Positions 8,362 through 15,198 of a stretch of 64,000 nucleotides of DNA are shown here, one piece after another. The stretch's first letter is position 1; each line of letters starts with the position of its first letter. A model generated the notes under the pieces. That model was not told the origin of the DNA. It saw only the letters and a list, made by a program, of their open reading frames with translations, and did no database searches. The DNA is taken from positions 5,224-69,223 of the forward strand of contig CAYUKK010000022.1 in NCBI GenBank assembly GCA_964445305.1. The letters are read 5' to 3'. Made by a program: the position numbers and the translations under genes. This DNA comes from CAYUKK01 sp964445305 (lineage in GTDB: Bacteria > Acidobacteriota > Aminicenantia > Aminicenantales > UBA8522).

Positions 8362-9768
8362 TCAGAGGAAGGGTAGGTACTTTCGAACCTCGAAGTCGCT
8401 GACTTGTTTTTCGAATTCGCGGGAGACGTTGATGTTGTATTCTTCTATTTCTGCCTTCTTATTGGCGATAAACGTCTTGAAGATATGGTCGCCCAGCGTT
8501 TCCCGCATCAGCTCACTTTTTTCCATCAGCTTGACTGCTTCCTCGAGGTTCCGGGGAAGAACATGGATGTCCAATTTTTTTTGTCTGGCGCCGGACATCT
8601 TATAGATATTTTCTTCCACCGGGTCGGGAAGAGGATAGCCTTCCTTGACTCCTTTTAGCCCGGCCATGAGCATGGTGGCAAAAGCCAGGTAGAGGTTGCA
8701 CGCCGGGTCGGGCGAGCGGAGCTCAACCCGGGTCGCCGACTCTTTGCCCGGTTGGTACTCGGGCACGCGGATGTAGGCCGACCTGTTCCTTTGTCCCCAG
8801 GCGATGTAAACCGGAGCTTCATAACCTTCGATCAAACGCTTATAGGAATTCACCCACTGGCTGAGCACGGCTGAAATCTCCCGCGCGTGTTTCATCAACC
8901 CGGCCATGTAATGGTAAGCGAAGTCGGAAAGGTGGTACTTGTTGCGGGGGGCAAAAAAGATGTTTTTCCCTTCCTTCCAGATGGACTGGTGGACATGCAT
9001 GCCGCTGCCGTTCTGACCGTTGAGGGGTTTGGGCATGAAGGTAGCATGGAGGTTGTGCATGCGGCATACCTTCTTGACCATGTACCGGAAGAGCATGCCG
9101 ATGTCGGCCATGTCTAGGGCATTCTGGTATTTCAAGTCAATTTCATGCTGGCCGTGGGCGACCTCATGGTGGTCGTATTCAGATTCGATGCCCATCTTCT
9201 TGAGGAGGAGCTGGACTTCCTTACGGATGCCGCCGTGCTTTCCGCTAAAGAAATAGCCACCGACGTCCGTCAAGCTTGTGTCCCGGTCGCTGGGGAAAAT
9301 GAAAAACTCGAGCTCTGGCCCGACTTTGAAATCTTCCACTCCGTATTCTTCCCGTGCGCGCTGGAGTGTTCTCTTGAGGATGGAGCGGGAGTCCCCTTCG
9401 TAGGGGCGGCCTTCTGGGGTCAGGATGTCGCCGAACATGATTGCTTCTCGCCAGCGGATTTCCTCAGAAAAGCCGACATACTCCCACGGCAAGACACGGA
9501 AGGTCCGTGCTTCAGGCTTGATGATCAAATCGCTTTCTTCAATGCGCACAAACCCCTCGACCGATGAACCGTCAAAGCCCTTGCCCTCGCGAAAGGCTTT
9601 TTCCAGCTCCTCGCTGGGAAAGGCGAAATCCATCGGCCGACCGAGGATGTCGGGGAAATGGAGGCGGATAAATTCCACCCGGTTAGCCGGGTTGAGGACA
9701 TACTCAAGGACTTCCTCCTCCGTCTCAAAGCCGTACCCTTGGTCAGCCGGTCTTAAAGGTTTAGTCAT
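8362..9768 (-). CDS. glnA: Glutamine synthetase, type I
   Basis: A 468-residue GSI, making glutamine from glutamate, ammonia and ATP in the cytoplasm as a dodecamer. Visible hallmarks are the N-terminal beta-grasp (FPDILGRPMDFAF), FDGSS (about residue 66), the metal/ATP regions VGPELEFF and HHEVAHGQHEID, NGSGMHVHQS, and AWGQRNRSAYIR. The C-terminal region around the usual adenylylation tyrosine (NLYDLP in enterobacteria) reads SGARQKKLDIHVLPRNLEEA instead, so control by GlnE-type adenylylation is unlikely. AAGGAGG lies 5 nt before the ATG. The gene is divergent from an Lrp/AsnC regulator and has a good promoter at 9912-9884 with a leader of about 110 nt. The 594 bp downstream hold only the repeat. 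Confidence 0.97.
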   Translation of the reverse strand: MTKPLRPADQGYGFETEEEVLEYVLNPANRVEFIRLHFPDILGRPMDFAFPSEELEKAFREGKGFDGSSVEGFVRIEESDLIIKPEARTFRVLPWEYVGFSEEIRWREAIMFGDILTPEGRPYEGDSRSILKRTLQRAREEYGVEDFKVGPELEFFIFPSDRDTSLTDVGGYFFSGKHGGIRKEVQLLLKKMGIESEYDHHEVAHGQHEIDLKYQNALDMADIGMLFRYMVKKVCRMHNLHATFMPKPLNGQNGSGMHVHQSIWKEGKNIFFAPRNKYHLSDFAYHYMAGLMKHAREISAVLSQWVNSYKRLIEGYEAPVYIAWGQRNRSAYIRVPEYQPGKESATRVELRSPDPACNLYLAFATMLMAGLKGVKEGYPLPDPVEENIYKMSGARQKKLDIHVLPRNLEEAVKLMEKSELMRETLGDHIFKTFIANKKAEIEEYNINVSREFEKQVSDFEVRKYLPFL

Positions 9769-9883
9769 GGAAACCTCCTTTTAATCAAAGAATAGAAACT
9801 ATTTTGTTGACCTTGCCTCGCTCTTCGATTAGGATTATTGAGGACGGGTAAAAGAACCGAGCCCATGTTAACATTTGCACATT

Positions 9884-9912
9884 ATTTTATAAATAAATAT
9901 TTTAATTGTCAA
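9884..9912 (-). promoter_or_regulatory. glnA promoter
   Basis: On the minus strand TTGACA (9912-9907), 17-bp spacer, TAAAAT (9889-9884): one mismatch to each-box consensus in total. It lies in the AT-rich centre of the glnA/lrp intergenic region, and its -35 overlaps the -35 of the opposite promoter. Confidence 0.65.
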
Positions 9913-9933
9913 TGGGATAATTAAAAATATTAT
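9906..9933 (+). promoter_or_regulatory. Promoter of the Lrp/AsnC gene
   Basis: TTGTCA (9906-9911), 16-bp spacer, TATTAT (9928-9933), about 50 nt before the ATG at 9984. The -35 shares bases with the glnA -35 on the other strand. The surrounding ~80 bp are very AT-rich, as expected for an Lrp-type binding region. Confidence 0.5.
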
Positions 9934-9983
9934 CATATGATTTAAAATAATTGTGATTTATTAACCATTTAACGGAGGGGGAA

Positions 9984-10427
9984 ATGATTGACGAGCTCGA
10001 AGAAAAAATCATCAGGGTGATGAATGAGAATGCCCGAAAGAGCTTCCGGGAGATTGCCAAAGTAGTGGGAACTTCGCCCACGGCCGTGATCAATAAGGTT
10101 AAACGACTCGAAAGCGCTGGCGTCATCAAGGGGTATATCCCTGTTGTCAATCCAGAACACTTTGGACTTGACCTCATGGCCATTATCGCCCTGCGCATCT
10201 CCAAGGGAAAACTGCTCGAGACTCAGCACAAGATTTCTGAGGATCGGCGAGTAACCGCTGTCTACGATATCACCGGAGAATGGGATTCTCTCGTCATCGG
10301 TCTATTCAGGGGCCGGGATGACCTTAATGATTTTATCAAGGGAATTCTCTCTTTACCTTACGTGGATAGGACAGTCACTCACCTTGTCCTCAATGTCGTC
10401 AAGGAAGAGAAGCGGGTGATGATTTAA
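9984..10427 (+). CDS. Lrp/AsnC family transcriptional regulator
   Basis: A 147-residue protein with the standard two-part layout. Residues 1-60 form the winged helix-turn-helix (MIDELEEKIIRVMNENARKS and FREIAKVVGTSPTAVINKVK). Residues 65-145 form the RAM/effector domain that binds amino acids and makes dimers/octamers (GLDLMAIIALRIS, VTAVYDITGEWDSLVIGLFR). A strong GGAGGGGG precedes the start. Divergence from glnA with overlapping promoters makes control of glnA and autoregulation the best guess. It is followed 65 bp later by speD, which has its own TTGACA. The effector is unknown. Confidence 0.93.
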   Translation: MIDELEEKIIRVMNENARKSFREIAKVVGTSPTAVINKVKRLESAGVIKGYIPVVNPEHFGLDLMAIIALRISKGKLLETQHKISEDRRVTAVYDITGEWDSLVIGLFRGRDDLNDFIKGILSLPYVDRTVTHLVLNVVKEEKRVMI

Positions 10428-10492
10428 TGAGAAATATCTTGACAGGGGGAAATATATCTCCTAACTTATAAATTTCAGGAAGGAGAGGAGAA

Positions 10493-10936
10493 ATGGACAA
10501 AGAAATCCACGCCACTCTGGGTCGGCATTATATCGTCGAAGCGTCGGGTTGCGACCCGAAAATCATCGGCAGTGTCGAGAAAGTGCAGCAAATTCTTGTC
10601 AAAGCCGCGGAAGTAGCCGGGGCCCAGGTTTGGTCCATTTCCTTCAGCAAGTTCCCTCCCCAAGGAGTGAGTGGAGTTGTAGTCATCTCGGAATCCCATA
10701 TCTCCACCCACACATGGCCAGAGTATGGTTATGTAGCGCTGGATATATATACTTGCGGTCGGCATGTTGACCCGGAGAAGGCGGTCGTGTTTGCCGTTGA
10801 AGCTTTCGGTTCCTCAACCTCCCATATCACCGAGATTACCCGAGGGCTCGATGAGGGAGATTCGATTTATTATCACAGCCTCGTCACCTGGGAGGAAGAT
10901 TTCGAGAGGGGGCAATCGAAGAAGACCGCACCATAA
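10493..10936 (+). CDS. speD: S-adenosylmethionine decarboxylase, prokaryotic class 1B
   Basis: A 147-residue proenzyme that decarboxylates S-adenosylmethionine to supply the aminopropyl group for spermidine. The self-cleavage site is seen as ISESHISTHTWPE: cleavage between E67 and S68 turns S68 into the pyruvoyl cofactor, and H73 and C87 (DIYTCG) match the usual processing/catalytic residues. Length and motif fit the short bacterial/archaeal form rather than the E. coli 260-residue form. GGAAGGAGAGGAG lies just upstream. A TTGACA at 10439-10444 with a poor -10 (TAACTT) may give it its own promoter. No spermidine synthase is in the window; an agmatinase lies at 60.7 kb. Confidence 0.95.
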   Translation: MDKEIHATLGRHYIVEASGCDPKIIGSVEKVQQILVKAAEVAGAQVWSISFSKFPPQGVSGVVVISESHISTHTWPEYGYVALDIYTCGRHVDPEKAVVFAVEAFGSSTSHITEITRGLDEGDSIYYHSLVTWEEDFERGQSKKTAP

Positions 10937-11032
10937 CCGCGCCTTTTATCGGGTTCGGGTTGCTGGTTGTAAAAATATTTTACGCGCCGAGCATTTTTTT
11001 TATCTCACGGGGGAAGAAAACCAGGCCAATCT

Positions 11033-11048
11033 TGGCACAAAAAATGCT
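11033..11048 (+). promoter_or_regulatory. Candidate sigma-54 (-24/-12) promoter
   Basis: TGGCAC, five bases, ATGCT: one mismatch to the TGGCAC-N5-TTGCW consensus with correct GG/GC spacing. It lies 41 bp before the GTG of the M1-type peptidase gene. An NtrC-type activator is encoded just beyond that gene. Confidence 0.4.
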
Positions 11049-11061
11049 CTCTATTTTCTGG

Positions 11062-11067
11062 TATAAT
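11062..11067 (+). promoter_or_regulatory. Perfect -10 box 12 nt before the GTG start at 11074
   Basis: TATAAT at 11062-11067 places transcription start at the start codon itself. There is no Shine-Dalgarno, so a leaderless mRNA is predicted from this site. Confidence 0.5.
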
Positions 11068-11073
11068 AAATAA

Positions 11074-13713
11074 GTGATAAAGAAAATTATCCAGCTTTTT
11101 CTTGCTTGGCTCCTCGTTTTCCTTCTTTTCTCCAACCTTTCTGGCCAGGATCAAGTTATCAACGGATTCATCGCTCATCTGGAAAAGTCACTCCAGTCCC
11201 GAGATTTTGATTCTTATCTCGCTTCCTTTACCCCAGCGTTGCAAGAGAGGGAAAGAGCCGCCCTCCGCAGCTATTTCGATGTGCTGCGGATGGAGACTTT
11301 TCATCTCCATTGGGCTAATAAAGGGAGCTTCACGCCCGATAACCCGTGCCTCTTTCTTCAGGTGATTAGTGAGAATGATTACTCTGCCCTCATCGAAATC
11401 TGGCAGTTGGAGCTCGCGGCCAGGGCTGGAGGATACGTCGTCGTCGAAAAGGATGTGCGAACCAACCTTAGCCAGCTTTACAAGATTAAGATTCCGTCTC
11501 AAGTCATGGAAAGGGTCGATTCGGTAGAAATCCGCCATGTCGATATCTCCATGATTTTCAAGGATGCTCTCCTTTTTTATGATAATATCCCCGATCTCGA
11601 GACGGCCCTCCTCGTCATCGGCAAGGGACAACTTCTCTTTTCCCCATCTGACGACAACGAAAAGCACCAGCTCAACTTGATGTTCCAAAGTCAAATGCTC
11701 GAGGACCGCCTCGATTACGTCTTTCTCCGTTTCTCCCCCACTTTCTTCGAGAATAATATCAAGATCCGGCGAAAAAATTCCCCAAGAGAAAAAGCGGTGA
11801 GCGAGGCGGATAAGAACAAGGCCTATTCCCTTTTCATGAAACACCATCGCCGCTACTTTACTGTCCAAAGCCCGCTCACTTCTGATGCGCTTTCCTTCGT
11901 GCCCCGCGGCGAAGAGGCCATCTTCCAGTTCCGGCTCCATCGCTTTGGAGAACTTGTTTATATCTACTCTCCCTTTGCTGAGGAGGAAGTGACGCTCTAC
12001 GACCGGAGCCGCGACCGCTTCCTCAACCTCTATTCGCCTTCCGTGGAGAAGGGTAAGAAAAGGATGGTCGTTACCTTTGGCGAGAAGTACGATGTCCGTC
12101 ATTACGACATCGAGCTCAGCTTTGAGCCGAAAAACAGTTTTCTTTCCGCCCGGGCTAAAATCCACCTGGCCGCCCGCTTGAGTGCCCTCGATGCCGTGAA
12201 ATTTCGGTTCAATCCCGCCCTTGAGATTCTCCGCATCTACGATGAGGAGAAACGGGAGCTCTTTTTTACTCAGGATGAGGACAGCCGCAACCTGTACGTT
12301 TATTTCCTTGAGCCTGTCGACAAGGAGATTGTCACCGCTATCGAGGTCTATTACCGGGGAATTCTGGAGCCCCCGCCTCAGCTCTCGGATACCCTTTCCT
12401 TCCCCCAGCATACGGAATCCTTTGTGATTGTCCCTCCCCGTTTCGACACTTATCTTTACAGCCAATCCGCCTACTGGTACCCTAACCCGGCTGATGAGGA
12501 CTATTTTACAGCCAGGTTAAAAATCATCATCCCCCCCGGGTACAGTGCTGTGGCCAATGGAACTCAACGCGAGGCCGGTCAGCTCAACGGCGTCCAGCGG
12601 GTCACCGAAATCGACAAGATGGGAAGCTCCTTCCAGGTTTTCCAAACCGAAACGTCGGTGAAGTATTTGGCCTTTCTTGTCGGCAAATTTTCTGTGGCCG
12701 AGCAGAGCAAGGGCTCCTTCCCCATTTTCTCCCTTGTCTCCTCGGACGTGCGAACCCCGAGGAAGAACATCCTCGATGAAGCCGGCCGCATTCTTGATTT
12801 CTACGAACGCTCATTCGGCCCTTTCCCTTTCGAAACGCTCCGGATCGTCCGGCGGCTCTGGATGACGGGCGGTGGCCATAGCCCCGCCTCGTTCGTCATT
12901 CTTAACGATTTGCCTCGCTCTTCTGATCGGGACAAGGGGGTAAACCTCGTCTTAACGGGGAAAAGTCCAGTCGATTTATCAGGGTGGAAGGAATATTTTC
13001 TGGCCCACGAGATCGCTCACCAATGGTGGGGTCAGGCCGTCACTTGGGCCAGGTACAGGGATCAATGGCTGAGCGAGGGGATGGCCCAGTTTGCCTCCAT
13101 CCTCTACATCCGGTGGAAATACGGCGAGGAGGATTTCTCCAGGATTCTGAAGAAGTTCGCCGACTGGACAGAGAAGAAATCGAGGTTCGGACCGATTACC
13201 CTGGGCTCTCGCCTGAGCTATCTCGATTTCGAGGCCTACCAAACCATCATCTACAACAAAAGCGCCTTGGTGTTGAACATGCTTCACGACCTCATGGGGC
13301 CTGATCTCTTCTTCGCCGGGCTGAAGGAATTCTTCAACGAGCGCCGCTTTTCCGCCGCGACGACGCATCACTTCAAGCAAGCCATGGAGAGAGCCTCAGG
13401 CCGTAACCTCGATTCGTTTTTTGCGCTCTGGTTCGATTCCCATCTCCTGCCCGAAATTCGGGCTCGCTATTCAATCCTTCAAAGAGAGGGAAGGTCTCAT
13501 TTAAAAGTTATCATCGACCAGGCTGGTGAGACATTTGTTTTCCCGCTATGGGTGGAGTGGCAAGAGGGGAAAAGCCAGGATCGGCGGCGAGAAAAGCTTA
13601 TCATTGACCGGGCCCATCAGGAATTTGACTTTCCCCTTCGGGCTGTGCCCTTGAAAATTCGAATCAACCCCGCTAAAGCTGTCCCAGGGAGAATGACTCT
13701 GACCAAGGGTTGA
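11074..13713 (+). CDS. M1-family (aminopeptidase N-like) metallopeptidase with long N-terminal extension
   Basis: An 879-residue exported protein: residues 1-25 are a signal peptide (MIKKIIQLFLAWLLVFLLFS) with a GTG start. The catalytic core is at the C-terminal half: H645-E646-x-x-H649 followed after 18 residues by E668 gives the gluzincin zinc site, in HEIAHQWWG and WLSEGMAQF. The exopeptidase motif, normally GAMEN, is replaced by GGGHSPAS shortly before, so N-terminal substrate recognition may differ or be lost. Residues about 30-340 are a family-unlike region rich in charged residues, probably a separate beta domain. It sits between speD and a convergent sigma-54 regulator gene. Periplasmic or outer-membrane peptidase; the substrate is unknown. 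Confidence 0.85.
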   Translation: MIKKIIQLFLAWLLVFLLFSNLSGQDQVINGFIAHLEKSLQSRDFDSYLASFTPALQERERAALRSYFDVLRMETFHLHWANKGSFTPDNPCLFLQVISENDYSALIEIWQLELAARAGGYVVVEKDVRTNLSQLYKIKIPSQVMERVDSVEIRHVDISMIFKDALLFYDNIPDLETALLVIGKGQLLFSPSDDNEKHQLNLMFQSQMLEDRLDYVFLRFSPTFFENNIKIRRKNSPREKAVSEADKNKAYSLFMKHHRRYFTVQSPLTSDALSFVPRGEEAIFQFRLHRFGELVYIYSPFAEEEVTLYDRSRDRFLNLYSPSVEKGKKRMVVTFGEKYDVRHYDIELSFEPKNSFLSARAKIHLAARLSALDAVKFRFNPALEILRIYDEEKRELFFTQDEDSRNLYVYFLEPVDKEIVTAIEVYYRGILEPPPQLSDTLSFPQHTESFVIVPPRFDTYLYSQSAYWYPNPADEDYFTARLKIIIPPGYSAVANGTQREAGQLNGVQRVTEIDKMGSSFQVFQTETSVKYLAFLVGKFSVAEQSKGSFPIFSLVSSDVRTPRKNILDEAGRILDFYERSFGPFPFETLRIVRRLWMTGGGHSPASFVILNDLPRSSDRDKGVNLVLTGKSPVDLSGWKEYFLAHEIAHQWWGQAVTWARYRDQWLSEGMAQFASILYIRWKYGEEDFSRILKKFADWTEKKSRFGPITLGSRLSYLDFEAYQTIIYNKSALVLNMLHDLMGPDLFFAGLKEFFNERRFSAATTHHFKQAMERASGRNLDSFFALWFDSHLLPEIRARYSILQREGRSHLKVIIDQAGETFVFPLWVEWQEGKSQDRRREKLIIDRAHQEFDFPLRAVPLKIRINPAKAVPGRMTLTKG

Positions 13714-13810
13714 TGTGCGTTCCTCTCTTCTTTAGCTCATCTCCAAAGGGAAATACATCCCAAAGATAGGAGGAGGGGTGCCGGCCAAATTCCATGTGGC
13801 TGGGCTGGCC

Positions 13811-15196
13811 TTAGATTAGGCTATCAAGGTCGATGTTCAACCTCTTGATCATCTCGTTGAGGGTGGTCGCTTTGAGTCCGAGGGATTGAGCGGCTTTAAC
13901 CTGGACGCCCCTGGCTTTTCGGAGGGCCTCGACGATGATTCTCTTCTGGAACTGCCGGGTCTGCTCCTTGAGGGTGAGCTCCCCTGTGGGGTTGGCTGAC
14001 GATTCTTGCCCTGGCGCACCGGGGAGGAGGAAGGCAGGCAAGCTGCTTCTGGTGATGTACCGGGAGTTGGTCAGGACCACTGCTCGCTCGATGAGGTTCT
14101 CGAGCTCGCGGACGTTGCCCGGCCAATCGTAGTCGAGGAGGATTTCCATCACGTCCTCGGTCACCCCCTCGATGTTTTTCTTGTTTTCTTGGCTGTAGAG
14201 GCGGACGAAGTGCTTGACCAGGAGGGGGATGTCCTCTTTTCTTTCACGCAACGGCGGCAGCTCGATCTTGATGACATTCAGGCGGTAGAAAAGGTCCTGG
14301 CGGAATTTTTTCTGGACGATAAGCTCTTCCAGGTCAGTGTTCGTAGCCGCAATGATGCGCGTATCGACCCGGATCGTTCTCGTCCCGCCGAGGCGCATAA
14401 ATTCTTTGTCCTGCATGACTCGAAGCAATTTGGCCTGGGTCTCCGGGTTGAGGGTGGATATCTCATCGAAGAATATGCTCCCCTTGTCCGCCGCCTCAAA
14501 CAGGCCCTTTTTCTGGGTAACCGCCCCGGTGAAGGCACCCTTGACATGGCCAAAAAGATGACTCTCCAAAAGGTCAGGGGGCAAAGAGCCGCTGTTGACG
14601 ACGATAAAGGGAAAGTTGCGACGGTCGCTATGGAGGTGGATGGCTCGAGCGACAAGCTCCTTACCTGTGCCGCTTTCCCCTTGGATGAGGATCGTGCTCC
14701 GCGTCGGGGCTATGGCGTTAATCAGCTCAAAAATCTTGAGCATGGGCTTGCTTTTGCCTATGATATTGTCAAACCCGAATTTCCGGCTGAGCTCGCTCTT
14801 CAGCCGGATATTCTCCTCCTGCAGGTTCTTGTGGTCGAGCGCCCTTTTAATGGTGAGAAGAAGCTCATCATGCTTGAAGGGCTTCTGGATGTAATCGAAG
14901 GCTCCCATTTTCATGGCCGCGATGGCGGATTCAACGGAAGCATAGGCGGTGATGATGATGACGATGGCCTGCGGGTCTATTTTCTTTATGCCTTTGAGGA
15001 CTTCGATTCCGTCGAGACCTGGCATTAACAGGTCGAGAAGGATGAGGTCGTAAGCCTGGGAGGAGTGTTTTTCCAGAGCCTCTTCACCCGAGGCGGACAG
15101 CTCCACTTCGTAGCCCTCCGATGTCAGGAGCTGACTGAGAACCTCATGGATGATTGGCTCATCATCGATGACGTGGATGATTCCTTTTTCCGCCAT
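13811..15196 (-). CDS. Sigma-54-dependent response regulator, NtrC/AtoC/PilR type
   Basis: A 461-residue activator in three parts. Receiver domain, residues 5-120, with acidic pair D11/D12 and phospho-acceptor D55 (LILLDLLMPG). Central AAA+ domain, about 145-380, with Walker A GESGTGKE, the sigma-54 contact loop GAFTGA and Walker B SIFFDEIS. C-terminal Fis-type helix-turn-helix, about 415-458 (VKAAQSLGLKATTLNEMIKR). It follows the sensor kinase gene with 2 bp between them, so the two form a two-component pair. The kinase is divergent from the pilus operon, which makes a PilS/PilR-like role plausible. A -24/-12 site at 11033 is a possible nearby target. Confidence 0.93.
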   Translation of the reverse strand: MAEKGIIHVIDDEPIIHEVLSQLLTSEGYEVELSASGEEALEKHSSQAYDLILLDLLMPGLDGIEVLKGIKKIDPQAIVIIITAYASVESAIAAMKMGAFDYIQKPFKHDELLLTIKRALDHKNLQEENIRLKSELSRKFGFDNIIGKSKPMLKIFELINAIAPTRSTILIQGESGTGKELVARAIHLHSDRRNFPFIVVNSGSLPPDLLESHLFGHVKGAFTGAVTQKKGLFEAADKGSIFFDEISTLNPETQAKLLRVMQDKEFMRLGGTRTIRVDTRIIAATNTDLEELIVQKKFRQDLFYRLNVIKIELPPLRERKEDIPLLVKHFVRLYSQENKKNIEGVTEDVMEILLDYDWPGNVRELENLIERAVVLTNSRYITRSSLPAFLLPGAPGQESSANPTGELTLKEQTRQFQKRIIVEALRKARGVQVKAAQSLGLKATTLNEMIKRLNIDLDSLI

Positions 15197-15198
15197 GG

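Noticed and set aside
11188..12465. A 425-codon frame antisense to the M1-type peptidase gene
   Set aside because: Shadow of a GC-rich coding strand; no family features, while the sense strand has a zinc site and signal peptide.
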